A DNA stretch of 64,000 nt from Paenibacillus rhizovicinus. GTDB lineage: Bacteria; Bacillota; Bacilli; Paenibacillales; Paenibacillaceae. Both the position numbers and the translations under genes were made by a program. Location: positions 3,052,501 through 3,116,500 of the forward strand of contig NZ_CP048286.1 of NCBI RefSeq assembly GCF_010365285.1, in the 5' to 3' direction. This document shows, one piece after another, positions 32,458-41,084 of this stretch. Each line of letters starts with the position of its first letter. Position 1 is the stretch's first letter. The notes beneath the pieces are model-generated. The model was not told the origin of the DNA and did no database searches. It saw nothing but the letters and a program-made list of their open reading frames with translations.

Positions 32458-33954
32458 TTAAAATAAGATCGTGACAGGCTGAACGCGCTCCGAACGGAAC
32501 CGTTCAACGCCGTCGATGATTACGCGGAAGCCAGGACCGCAGCCGTACCTGGTTCCATGCTTGTCGTAAAATATAGTGACCTCTCGGCCATGGTAAGCGA
32601 CATTCTCGAGGCCAAAGTAGTCCCATTCCGCGTTCTCGGGCAGAAGCGGATGCAGTTCCAGCACGTCGTCCCGGCGCGGAAGTATCCCGATCAGGCCCGA
32701 TAAGATCAGATCGCAAAACGCGGAATGATTGTAATGCGCGCCCCTGTCCCTATTGGCATCGCCCCGTTCATGCAGCTTCGTGCGAGCGATCCATTCGCCC
32801 GTGAACGGGTCCAAGTTCTCATCGATCCACGGAATCGCACGGCCGTCAGGCATAACAAGGCGGTGGGAGCCGGCATAGATCCGAAGCAGCTCCAGATAGT
32901 CCTCTTTGCCGACATAAGTCTGCTCGTATTCCTGAATTACACGGGCCATCGCCATCAGCGCCAGCGTCGTGGCGAACGGCCAGGACGGCCCGTTCCACAA
33001 GCATTCATGCGAATGTTCCATCATGAAGTTCGGGTGGGATCGCGCGGCCGTCGTCGGTCCGTAAGCGGCATAGAATTGACTTGGCTCCATGAGCCGAGAC
33101 CAAGCTTCCTCGAATCCCTTGCCAGGAAGGCCGAAACTCCAAGGCACGTACCCGGTCAATTCGCATGCGTCGGCGAGACTTCCCTCTTGCAGCTGCCGCG
33201 CCGGCAGCCTGTCCCGCCACGATGCGGGCAGCTGCATGGTATGCCGAAGCCCTTCGCGATTCGCGCGCACCTTGAAGAACTTCGCTTCCTCGTCCCATAG
33301 CAGCTTTTCCGTCAACGCCTTAATGTCCCAGGCTTTCCGCCGGTAGATTTCCGCCAGTTCCCCGTCACCCGCCAGTTCGGCAATCGCGGCGATTGTGGCG
33401 GCATCCGCGTACATGTAGCTGTTAATGGTCGGCCTAAGGCCCAAACCGCCAAGCGAGAACTCCATCCCGTCCCGGTCGTCGATCTGCCAGAATAGGCCCG
33501 ATTCATCCTTGCGCTCGGCTTCCCAGGCCCCGAAATTCCGAACCAGGTCCGGAAGAAGCTTCAGCAAAATATCCGCATCCCCGGTCACAAGGTAGCGCGC
33601 GTGCAGGGCATCCGCCGCCCAGAAGCTGTACCTCCGGGGCTCGCCGCCTCCGCGGAACCAGAACGCCGCGTAATCGTCCAAGTACGCCGGATTCCGCAGC
33701 CATCGGCCTTCGTAGAAATGATGGCCCGCCGGGCAGCTGATCGTATTGTACGTCCCCGCCCACGGAACATCCGGCAGAAACTCCGTTACGACATAGCCGG
33801 CAGGCGTTAATTTGAGATGTTTGCGGAATACGGACCAGCGATAGTAATACGTGCGCTGCAGAACCTCGTCCGGGCATTCGAACAGCGGGGCATGCAGCTG
33901 CAGCCAGCGGGCCTCGTCATCGTCCCGAACCTTATCCGTAAGGTTAATCCTCAT
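32458..33954 (-). CDS. MGH1-like (alpha/alpha)6-barrel glycoside hydrolase
   Basis: 498-residue cytoplasmic protein. T-Y-Y-Y-R-W-S-V-F-R-K-H near residue 35, Y-S-F-W-A-A-D-A-L, D-D-R-D-G-M-E-F-S, and E-C-L-W-N-G-P-S-W-P-F-A-T near residue 320 match mannosylglycerate-hydrolase-like/GH63-related glycosidases, with acidic residues in the two latter motifs as likely catalysts. The C-terminus forms a small beta domain. Divergent from the AraC gene at 34079 across 124 bases; the frameshifted propeller enzyme follows after 21 bases. Substrate unknown. Confidence 0.78.
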   Translation of the reverse strand: MRINLTDKVRDDDEARWLQLHAPLFECPDEVLQRTYYYRWSVFRKHLKLTPAGYVVTEFLPDVPWAGTYNTISCPAGHHFYEGRWLRNPAYLDDYAAFWFRGGGEPRRYSFWAADALHARYLVTGDADILLKLLPDLVRNFGAWEAERKDESGLFWQIDDRDGMEFSLGGLGLRPTINSYMYADAATIAAIAELAGDGELAEIYRRKAWDIKALTEKLLWDEEAKFFKVRANREGLRHTMQLPASWRDRLPARQLQEGSLADACELTGYVPWSFGLPGKGFEEAWSRLMEPSQFYAAYGPTTAARSHPNFMMEHSHECLWNGPSWPFATTLALMAMARVIQEYEQTYVGKEDYLELLRIYAGSHRLVMPDGRAIPWIDENLDPFTGEWIARTKLHERGDANRDRGAHYNHSAFCDLILSGLIGILPRRDDVLELHPLLPENAEWDYFGLENVAYHGREVTIFYDKHGTRYGCGPGFRVIIDGVERFRSERVQPVTILF

Positions 33955-34078
33955 CGTGCGTCCACCTTCCCTGCGGCATTCCCCTTAATCATAATTCGGC
34001 TGTACGGACAAGGAATAGCCAGTTTATTGACGTATATAAACACAATATTGATTTCCCAGCAGAGCGAGGCTGCCGCGC

Positions 34079-34963
34079 ATGAACATGCGATTTACCGCTC
34101 CACCTTTTCCCTGTTTCCTGGCTGTCGGCGAAGACACCTACTATTTCGGCAGCCGGCATCCGGACCGTTCCAATCTCGGCGTATTCGACCTGCTTGTCGT
34201 TACGAAAGGCGCCCTCTATATCACGGAAGAAGCAGCGAGCTACACGGTGACGGCCGGTCATATGCTGATCCTGAAACCGAACAAGAGCCACGCGACTTAC
34301 CGTTCCTGCGACGAAGAAACGCATTTCTATTACGTCCATTTCCAATCCATCGGCATTTGGTCGGAGGAGACGGCGGACGGATGGACGGATCACCCGCATC
34401 CCCATTATCGCGAATACGAATTGGCGGACAGCGATGACCGGCTGAACATCAAGACGAGCGTTCTCCAGCTTCCGCAGTTTTGCGCATTGCCTAATCCGGA
34501 AAGCTTGTATGCTTGCTTGCAGCAATTGCTGGAGCTCGTGCCGCAGCCCCAAGCTTGGGCCAGATGGCAGCAGCAGCTGGTTTTCCAGAACATCCTGCAG
34601 CTCTTGCATGCCGCCGGCGAGAACGAGAAGGATTCGACGTCTCTCCGGCTGGCCGAGAAGGTTGCCCACTTCCTGCGCACGCATTACCGTGAACCCGTCT
34701 CCTATCACCGAATCCGCGAGGCGTTCAGCTTTCACCCGACCTACCTGTCCAGGTGCATGAAGCAGGCTTACGGGATGAATCTCATCGAATACCTCATTGC
34801 CTACCGGATCGAACAAGCCGCCTTGCTGCTCATTAAGACGGATCTGTCGGTCGGGGAGATCGCCGAGCAGGTCGGTTTCGCGAACTTGTCCTACCTGGCT
34901 AGACGGTTCGCCAAGGAAAAGGGCGTGAATCCCAGCGGTTACCGGAAACGGTTCGCGACGTAA
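34079..34963 (+). CDS. AraC-family transcriptional regulator
   Basis: 294 residues with an N-terminal cupin-like sensor (G-V-F-D-L-L-V-V-T-K-G-A-L-Y-I ... H-M-L-I-L-K-P-N) and a C-terminal double helix-turn-helix (~190-290; F-S-F-H-P-T-Y-L-S-R-C-M-K and V-G-E-I-A-E-Q-V-G-F-A-N-L-S-Y-L-A-R-R-F). It is divergent from the two glycosidase genes and is their likely regulator. Confidence 0.92.
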   Translation: MNMRFTAPPFPCFLAVGEDTYYFGSRHPDRSNLGVFDLLVVTKGALYITEEAASYTVTAGHMLILKPNKSHATYRSCDEETHFYYVHFQSIGIWSEETADGWTDHPHPHYREYELADSDDRLNIKTSVLQLPQFCALPNPESLYACLQQLLELVPQPQAWARWQQQLVFQNILQLLHAAGENEKDSTSLRLAEKVAHFLRTHYREPVSYHRIREAFSFHPTYLSRCMKQAYGMNLIEYLIAYRIEQAALLLIKTDLSVGEIAEQVGFANLSYLARRFAKEKGVNPSGYRKRFAT

Positions 34964-35002
34964 CCACCATTCGGATGAACTCATGCAACTAAAAATACAC
35001 GA

Positions 35003-35036
35003 CAAAGAACCGCCAGATTGTCCTGACGGTTCTTCG
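35003..35036. terminator. bidirectional terminator between AraC and phosphodiester glycosidase genes
   Basis: AAAGAACCG-CCAG pairs with CTGA-CGGTTCTT across a short loop, in the gap between two convergent genes. Short T runs on both sides. Confidence 0.65.
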
Positions 35037-35086
35037 TCGTTGCTGTTCGCTATTTGAATGAAGATGAATAATGGCTTTCGATTCGA

Positions 35087-36211
35087 TTACGACGAAGTCG
35101 ACGTCCGCGGCTGCGACGAGTCGAAATGCTGCATGTCGATGCCGTCCCAGATGTTGCCCGAATCGAATTCCTCCGGATGATCGAATACGAGGAATGCGGA
35201 CGGCAGATAGCGCATGCCGTATTGGCTGGACGGTTTATTGACGACCGCGTCGTCCTTCACCAGCACGGTGGAAGAGCCGCCGTCGAGGTTCGCCGCCGTG
35301 ACCGCGCCCTTCGCGAGCAAAATCTTCTGAATATCGTACAGCGTCGCGCCTACGGAATAGCCCGGCTGACGCCCGTCGATGACGACGAACATGATCGTGC
35401 CGTCCTTCTGCTGCGCCATGACGGTACGCGGCGCAATGCCCCAGCCGTCGGCTTCGCTCTTGATCAAGCCTTTGCCGTTGACGATGAACTTCGGCTGGAA
35501 CGTAACCGCGTCGGTGACGCCCATGTCGAGCAGCTGCGAAGGCTTGTAGCGGCCGGCGACCATCAGGCCGTTCTTGTCGATGCCGACGACGTTGACGGCT
35601 GCCTGCATGCCGTCGCCCTTGTACAGCACTTTCCCGCCGGACATGACGATGCCGGCCGGTCTGAATCCGTTGCCGTCCCAGTTCGGGTCGTCGAACGCCC
35701 CGCCGTTCACGCCTGCGATGGCTCCCGTGCGCTTGACCATGCTGAGCACCGTTTCGCCGGAGCCGACGACGTTCGTCGTCACGACGCGAATCATTTTCGG
35801 ATCATGCACGTACATGATGTAGCCCTTGTACTTCTTGGTGGAAATCTGCTCGACCTGCACGTCGCTCGCCGGATGCGAAGCCAGGGACACGTTATGCTCG
35901 TCCTTCACTTCCCCCATCTCGTCGAACCTCTTCATGTAATCCGCCACCCGGTTGTCCAGCTCCTTCTGGCCGATCAGGTACTTAGCCAAGTAGCGATGCT
36001 GGCTCGTAATGAGCGTGTCCGCCATCATGTAGCGGATATCCGAGCCGGACGGGGTCAAATAAAACCATCCCGCTCCGCCAAGCATAACGACGAGCACGCC
36101 GGCAAATGCTATCGATAACCGTCTCCTCCACCGTTTAAAAGCGCTGCCCTGTTTCTTGAATTTCTTGCTTCTATAGTTGGGTTCGAATGAGGACTCTGTT
36201 TGTGTATCCAT
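35087..36211 (-). CDS. phosphodiester glycosidase (NAGPA-domain) membrane-anchored protein
   Basis: 374 residues with a cytoplasmic basic N-terminus, one transmembrane segment (~35-55; F-A-G-V-L-V-V-M-L-G-G-A-G) and a large extracellular NAGPA domain. Landmarks are V-N-G-G-A-F-D, W-G-I-A-P-R-T-V-M, F-V-V-I-D-G-R-Q-P-G-Y-S and A-A-N-L-D-G-G-S-S, the last a defining motif. Members cleave GlcNAc-1-phosphodiester-type links in cell-wall polymers. ATG at 36211 has AAAGGAGAAGAGC upstream; an earlier ATG 23 codons up lacks this. Confidence 0.87.
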   Translation of the reverse strand: MDTQTESSFEPNYRSKKFKKQGSAFKRWRRRLSIAFAGVLVVMLGGAGWFYLTPSGSDIRYMMADTLITSQHRYLAKYLIGQKELDNRVADYMKRFDEMGEVKDEHNVSLASHPASDVQVEQISTKKYKGYIMYVHDPKMIRVVTTNVVGSGETVLSMVKRTGAIAGVNGGAFDDPNWDGNGFRPAGIVMSGGKVLYKGDGMQAAVNVVGIDKNGLMVAGRYKPSQLLDMGVTDAVTFQPKFIVNGKGLIKSEADGWGIAPRTVMAQQKDGTIMFVVIDGRQPGYSVGATLYDIQKILLAKGAVTAANLDGGSSTVLVKDDAVVNKPSSQYGMRYLPSAFLVFDHPEEFDSGNIWDGIDMQHFDSSQPRTSTSS

Positions 36212-36374
36212 GCTCTTCTCCTTTGCCGAAACGAATTGCGTGGTAACGAACGGCGGCGGTTCGGTCGCCCCGTTGCTCAACCACTATACGCTCGCTAGCT
36301 TAAGAGAAGCTGAAATTCGGCTGTGCAAATGATGGAAGCAGCCCGTTCAGCCGGCAAACGTAGTCCTGACCAGA

Positions 36375-37055
36375 CTACGCCTGCTGCATCTCGACCCGAA
36401 TAACTTGCGGCACCCGCTGGACTAATACCAAGAGCTTATCCACGTCTCCTGCCGCCGTTATTCGGACGGTGAGCTCCAATTGCAATTGCCCCGCTGCCTC
36501 TCCGACTTCGGCATGCTTCTCCGCCTGGAACTGCAGAACCGTCACGCCGGCCGCTTGGAGCGCGGACTGCAAAGCTTCCACGGCGCCGCCCTCGTCGGAG
36601 AGCCGAATCGACATCTGCTCGCTCCGAGGCGAGGACAGCCAGCCGAACCCGCTGTGCAGCAGCTTCTGCGCGACGAGAATCAACAGCGTCACGCCGATGC
36701 CGAGCAGGTACAGATTAGCTCCGATCGCCATCCCGATCCCCGCGGTCGCCCACATGCCCGCGGCGGTCGTAAGTCCTTTCACCGTCTGCCGCTGCATGAA
36801 AATCATTCCCGCCCCGAGAAAACCGACGCCGCTCACGACCTGTGCCGCAATGCGCGACGGATCCAGCGCAACGCCGGTTTCGCCCTGCATATCCTTGAAG
36901 CCGTATTTAGAAATAACCATCATCAGCGCAGCGCCCGTCGCAACGACGAAATGCGTGCGAATGCCGGCTTCCTTCATTCGGCTTTTGCGCTCGTATCCGA
37001 TGAACAGGCCGCATGCGCCCGCGACGATAACCCTTAGCAGCAATTCATATTCCAA
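36375..37055 (-). CDS. MgtC/SapB-family membrane protein
   Basis: 226 residues with four hydrophobic segments in the first ~135 residues and a C-terminal ACT-like cytoplasmic domain. C-G-L-F-I-G-Y-E-R-K-S-R, I-R-T-H-F-V-V-A-T-G-A-A-L, and V-V-S-G-V-G-F-L-G-A-G-M-I are the defining motifs of the family. Related proteins modulate Mg2+ transport or ATP synthase. Single gene. Confidence 0.92.
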   Translation of the reverse strand: MEYELLLRVIVAGACGLFIGYERKSRMKEAGIRTHFVVATGAALMMVISKYGFKDMQGETGVALDPSRIAAQVVSGVGFLGAGMIFMQRQTVKGLTTAAGMWATAGIGMAIGANLYLLGIGVTLLILVAQKLLHSGFGWLSSPRSEQMSIRLSDEGGAVEALQSALQAAGVTVLQFQAEKHAEVGEAAGQLQLELTVRITAAGDVDKLLVLVQRVPQVIRVEMQQA

Positions 37056-37147
37056 CGTTCTTCGCCTCCCTTATCCTATATATAGCTAATCCGTTCGGCC
37101 GATATTCAAACATGCCCGTCTTCTCTGCCATCGCCGCGAGCAGACAT

Positions 37148-37186
37148 AAGGAAGGAGAGGGCTAGTTCCTCCCTCTCCTCTTCCAT
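37148..37186 (-). terminator. weak terminator after the PhyH gene
   Basis: On the minus strand GGAGAGGG pairs with CCCTCTCC, followed by TTCCTTAT. The T tract is poor. Confidence 0.5.
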
Positions 37187-37226
37187 CTTTCTATAACTGA
37201 CATCTGCGACCGCTCTATGCGTTGTC

Positions 37227-38036
37227 TTAATGAGGCTCGAATTCGTAGGCCGTTCCGCAAGGACCGCCGCTTTCATTGCTGGCGACCTTGACGATGCTGC
37301 CGTCCGCCGCGTGCAGGTCGTCGTGAATATGATGGCCGAGACGCAGCGTGGAGACGCCGACGTAATGACAGATGAACGACCGGCGGAACCGATCCGCCGA
37401 ACGGTTCGGATAAGAACCGTGGATCGTGCTCCCATTGAAGAACAGCACGTCCCCCGCCTTCATGTCCGCCGGCACGATGACCGCGTCCTCGGGCAGATCG
37501 ACTTCATCGCGGAAGTAGGACAGCGCCGGATCCGCTTCATGCGGGCATTGAATGGCCGAGCGATGCGTCTTCGGCACCAGCACGAGACCGCCGTTCTCCT
37601 GGTCGGCGTCATCGATTGCCGTCCATGCGGCGATGCACGTGCCCGGATCCGCCTGCAAATAATAATTATCCTGGTGCAGCGCCTGTCCTCTCCCGCCCGG
37701 CGGCTTGAAATAGAACATGCTCTGCGCCGCCAAAGGCTCTTCACCGAACAGCGCCGTCAGCGCCGCGATCACCTGCGCATCCAGCATATATCGCCGAGCG
37801 GTATCCAGAATTCGGTGCGGATACAAGATGCGCGGATACATGAGCAAAGGCTCTCCCTGCGCCTCTTCCGCCGTCTTGGGCTCGAAGTAGCCCGGAACCC
37901 GCCCTTCCTCCACGACCTTCGCAAAGCATGCGCGAATTTCCGCCACCTGCTCGCTGCCGAACAGCTGCCTCGCGATCACATAACCCTCTTCGGCAAACTG
38001 CTCCTTCTCCGCTTCCGTCAAAATATGCGCCGCCAT
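37227..38036 (-). CDS. phytanoyl-CoA dioxygenase (PhyH) family Fe(II)/2-oxoglutarate-dependent oxygenase
   Basis: 269 residues. The metal triad is visible: H-Q-D near residue 119 (A-L-H-Q-D-N-Y-Y) and a distal H in G-S-T-I-H-G-S-Y near residue 210, with an arginine a few residues on (R-F-R-R-S-F) to hold 2-oxoglutarate. Such enzymes hydroxylate small organic substrates. It is divergent from the AraC gene starting at 38167, the usual arrangement for these enzymes in Paenibacillus. The substrate is unknown. Confidence 0.85.
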   Translation of the reverse strand: MAAHILTEAEKEQFAEEGYVIARQLFGSEQVAEIRACFAKVVEEGRVPGYFEPKTAEEAQGEPLLMYPRILYPHRILDTARRYMLDAQVIAALTALFGEEPLAAQSMFYFKPPGGRGQALHQDNYYLQADPGTCIAAWTAIDDADQENGGLVLVPKTHRSAIQCPHEADPALSYFRDEVDLPEDAVIVPADMKAGDVLFFNGSTIHGSYPNRSADRFRRSFICHYVGVSTLRLGHHIHDDLHAADGSIVKVASNESGGPCGTAYEFEPH

Positions 38037-38166
38037 CTCTCATCGCTCCCGTTTTATGTTACTTTTATTGTAAACGGATGCATGGACAGGAAGAATAGCC
38101 GATGCGGCTAAAGACTTGCACACAACGGCTGCGCGGCAGGATAGCCCGTTTAGGGGAGGGAGCCCG

Positions 38167-39048
38167 ATGTTCAACGAACTCCTATACGAATACGAGCAGG
38201 AAACAGGCCCGACGTTCGGCGTTCTGATGGCGGATCATTTTCGCCGCTCTTACGGCTTCTACGGCCATCGGCCGCGAGGGACTCTCGATTGGCTGCTCGT
38301 CTATACCGTGTCCGGCACAGGATCGTTCCGCGTCGACGAAGAAGTGCTGACGAGCGCCGCCGGCGACGCGGTACTGCTGCCGCCCGGCATCCCTCATCAT
38401 TATGCGGCGAACCAGGCCGGGGAATGGGAGCTGCTGTGGGTGCATTTCCTGCCGCTGCCGGAGTGGCAGGATTACCTCCAGCTGCCGCGGACGCAGGAAG
38501 GGCTGCTGACGAGCGCCGCCCCGGATGCGCCGATTCGGGCGCGCATCGAGGAAGCCTTCCGCCGGCTGATCGCCGATGCCAGGCGCAGCAGCCGGGCTGG
38601 CCAAGAGCTGGCGCTGCTCTCGCTCGCGGAAATCCTCATTCTGCTGCAGGAGAGCAGCAGCTGCGTACAGGGGGACCGAAGCGCGGCCGCTCCCGCTTTG
38701 CAGGATGAACGAATCACGCAGACGCTCCGCTACATCGCGGACCACGCGCACGAACCGCTTTCGCCCGCGGCGCTTGCCCGCAGCGCCGGTCTGTCGGAGT
38801 CGCGCTTTCGCCATCTCTTCAAGGCGGAGACGGGCAAGTCCGTCTCCGACTGGGTGACGGAGACGCGTCTGCACCAAGCCGCCAAGCTGCTTGAGCTGAC
38901 CTCGCGCCCCGTCGGGGAGATCGCAGTCTATGTCGGCTATGAATCGGCCTATTATTTTACGCGCCGTTTCTCGGCGGCCTTCGGCATGAGCCCGACGGCT
39001 TTCCGGCGATTCGCCGAAGAGCGGCGGCAATCTGACACGGCCGACTAG
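38167..39048 (+). CDS. AraC-family transcriptional regulator
   Basis: 293 residues. N-terminal cupin sensor (G-T-G-S-F-R-V-D-E ... V-L-L-P-P-G-I-P-H-H-Y), C-terminal double helix-turn-helix (~190-290; L-A-R-S-A-G-L-S-E-S-R-F-R-H-L-F and V-G-E-I-A-V-Y-V-G-Y-E-S-A-Y-Y-F-T-R-R-F). ATG at 38167 is preceded by GGGGAGGGAGCCCG; an upstream ATG 17 codons earlier is not. Divergent from the PhyH gene across 130 bases and likely its regulator. Confidence 0.9.
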   Translation: MFNELLYEYEQETGPTFGVLMADHFRRSYGFYGHRPRGTLDWLLVYTVSGTGSFRVDEEVLTSAAGDAVLLPPGIPHHYAANQAGEWELLWVHFLPLPEWQDYLQLPRTQEGLLTSAAPDAPIRARIEEAFRRLIADARRSSRAGQELALLSLAEILILLQESSSCVQGDRSAAAPALQDERITQTLRYIADHAHEPLSPAALARSAGLSESRFRHLFKAETGKSVSDWVTETRLHQAAKLLELTSRPVGEIAVYVGYESAYYFTRRFSAAFGMSPTAFRRFAEERRQSDTAD

Positions 39049-39139
39049 GTGCAGCGGCAGCGTTATTCCGATGCGAGGCCGTCAAATGAAACCCGCCGCC
39101 CCGTACGATTAGATCTATACCGAAACGGAGGAATTCCGC

Positions 39140-39556
39140 ATGGACTGCCTAGGCTGCAGAATCGCGAACGGCCTCGAGCCGAACGTCAACGTCGTCTACG
39201 AGAACGAACGGCTTACGTGCGTGCTCGATATCGCCCCATTCAACGAGGGCCATCTGCTCATCCTGCCCAAAATGCATGTCCTCGATGTCGAGGACACCGA
39301 TGCCGAGACCGCTTATGCCATCATCGATGCTTCGAAGATGCTATCCGCCCTGCTCAAGCAAACCTTCCGGCCGGACGGCATTACCGTCTGCCAGAATGGC
39401 GGGATCTTCAATGACCTCGGCCACTATCACATGCATCTCATTCCCCGCTATACAGGGGACGGGTTCGCATGGAGCGAACCGCTGCAGCCTCATGGAGCCG
39501 AACGGCGGCTTGCGGAGACGAGGGAGCGGCTGGTCGCAGCGCTTCAGTCGCGCTGA
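39140..39556 (+). CDS. HIT-family protein
   Basis: 138 residues. The histidine triad reads G-H-Y-H-M-H-L-I-P near residue 97. N-terminal C-L-G-C-R-I-A-N-G is typical of the HIT subgroup that may bind Zn2+ through Cys. Family members hydrolyse nucleoside phosphoramidates or dinucleoside polyphosphates. RBS AAACGGAGGAATTCCGC before the ATG. It lies just downstream of the AraC gene with a 91-base gap and may be read separately. Confidence 0.9.
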   Translation: MDCLGCRIANGLEPNVNVVYENERLTCVLDIAPFNEGHLLILPKMHVLDVEDTDAETAYAIIDASKMLSALLKQTFRPDGITVCQNGGIFNDLGHYHMHLIPRYTGDGFAWSEPLQPHGAERRLAETRERLVAALQSR

Positions 39557-39634
39557 TCCCCGTCTGTACGCCGTCCATGCCGGAAGTGAACCAAACCGGA
39601 AGTTCCATTGTCTATATCATTGAGGTGAGAGCAT

Positions 39635-40180
39635 TTGAGCGACGAGCACTTGAAACATATCAGCGCAATGGACACGTCCATCCTGGAAGAATTGATGCAG
39701 CGCTACGGACAAGATGTCTGGAGCTTCGCCTATTCGCTCACTCGAAGCCGCATGATGGCCGACGATGTTGCGCAGGACGTCTTCCTGCAAGCCTACCTCC
39801 ATGTCGCTTCCTTCCGAGGGGAGTCGTCCGCGAAGACCTGGCTGTTGAAAATCACCCGCAATATCAGTCTCAACTACCGCAAATCGGCCTTCGTCCGCAA
39901 GGTTCTGCTGATCGATGCGGTTATTCCCAAGCAGCAGGAGCATTCCGCCGAACAGTCTTTCCTCGAACGGGAAGCGTCTAACGAGGTATGGCGGCAGGTA
40001 TTACGGTTATCGAACAAGTACCGGGAGGTGCTGGTGCTGCATGCCAAATACCAGTTGTCGCTCCCCGAAATCGCCGATGTGCTTAAGATCCCGCAGGGGA
40101 CCGTGAAGTCCAGGCTCTTCGGCGCACGCAAGAAACTATCTCTTATGTTGACGGAGGATATGCCGTATGAGCTCAACTGA
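39635..40180 (+). CDS. ECF-subfamily RNA polymerase sigma factor
   Basis: 181 residues with region 2 at ~20-85 (A-D-D-V-A-Q-D-V-F-L-Q-A-Y and T-W-L-L-K-I-T-R-N) and region 4 at ~120-175 (L-S-L-P-E-I-A-D-V-L-K-I-P-Q-G-T-V-K-S-R-L). The start is TTG behind GAGGTGAGAGCAT. It overlaps the next gene by 14 bases, a typical coupling of ECF sigma and anti-sigma genes. Confidence 0.92.
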   Translation: MSDEHLKHISAMDTSILEELMQRYGQDVWSFAYSLTRSRMMADDVAQDVFLQAYLHVASFRGESSAKTWLLKITRNISLNYRKSAFVRKVLLIDAVIPKQQEHSAEQSFLEREASNEVWRQVLRLSNKYREVLVLHAKYQLSLPEIADVLKIPQGTVKSRLFGARKKLSLMLTEDMPYELN

Positions 40181-40949
40181 TCCGGTTTGGTATGAGGCAC
40201 TGCAAGAAGAACCGGTACAAGGTGCCGCTTTCCGGCCCGCATTGAAAGCTAGTGTCCTTGCGCGGGCAGTTCCCGCTTCCGCGCGCGCACGAACAAGCTC
40301 CCGGTTTCGCGGCGTAATGATAGGCGGAGCCGCCCTAATCGGCGTGCTGGCCTTAATTGGGTTCGCTCGACTCCCGCTCGGGCAAGCGCATGATCATACC
40401 CCCGATCACGAACATGCCGCGAGCCCAACCCAGAGTACGATATTCCAGGACGACACAGATTGGCGCAGTATCATCGACGCCAAATACCCGGGCTGGCAGA
40501 ATGAGATCATATTCGAACAAAACGTCGGCGATGACCACAAAGTGATTTTCACGCGAAGGGTCATGGAATACAAAGGCCAATCGAGCTTGTCTTTGGCGGC
40601 CGACGCATTCATCCGGGATAGGAGGCAATGGACGTTCTCTTCCGGATACACGTACACTAACGACGACCTCGACAGAGCGAAGGCGAAGAATGCCGTGACG
40701 GCAGTCTCTCTCAAATTCGATTCGTATTCCTACTACTTCGGCATGAGCTTTAATCCGCAAGCCAGTCGAATTCGAATCGTCAATCCGCAGAGCCGGGTCA
40801 TCGCCGAAACGAAAACCATCAAGCACGATAGCGACGGCAATGCGTATTGGATCATTCTGGTGAACAATCCTGATTTTTTGGGCTTCGGGCTAAAGGTTGA
40901 AGGTTTGGACGCATCAGGCAGCGTGCTCGCCTCGAATTATTCGCATTAA
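40167..40949 (+). CDS. membrane protein coupled to the ECF sigma factor, probable anti-sigma factor
   Basis: 260 residues. A ~45-residue cytoplasmic N-terminus is followed by one transmembrane segment (M-I-G-G-A-A-L-I-G-V-L-A-L-I-G-F; ~50-66) and a ~190-residue extracellular domain with a His-rich start (H-D-H-T-P-D-H-E-H). The classical H-x3-C-x2-C zinc anti-sigma motif is absent. The role rests on overlap with the sigma gene and on topology. The extracellular domain would be the sensor. Closed by a strong bidirectional terminator. Confidence 0.7.
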   Translation: MSSTDPVWYEALQEEPVQGAAFRPALKASVLARAVPASARARTSSRFRGVMIGGAALIGVLALIGFARLPLGQAHDHTPDHEHAASPTQSTIFQDDTDWRSIIDAKYPGWQNEIIFEQNVGDDHKVIFTRRVMEYKGQSSLSLAADAFIRDRRQWTFSSGYTYTNDDLDRAKAKNAVTAVSLKFDSYSYYFGMSFNPQASRIRIVNPQSRVIAETKTIKHDSDGNAYWIILVNNPDFLGFGLKVEGLDASGSVLASNYSH

Positions 40950-40986
40950 GCACTCCAATGGCGGCATACGAGATGCCCCATACGAC

Positions 40987-41031
40987 AAAGACGCCGGGCT
41001 TTCTCCCTCGAAAGGGCAACCCGGCGTCTTT
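40987..41031. terminator. bidirectional terminator between anti-sigma and htpG genes
   Basis: AAAGACGCCGGG (40987-40998) and CCCGGCGTCTTT (41020-41031) form a perfect 12-bp stem between convergent genes. Confidence 0.85.
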
Positions 41032-41084
41032 GCGTTCAACTGCTATGCTCTAGCATCATACTCTTACAATAACTCTCGCTTCGC

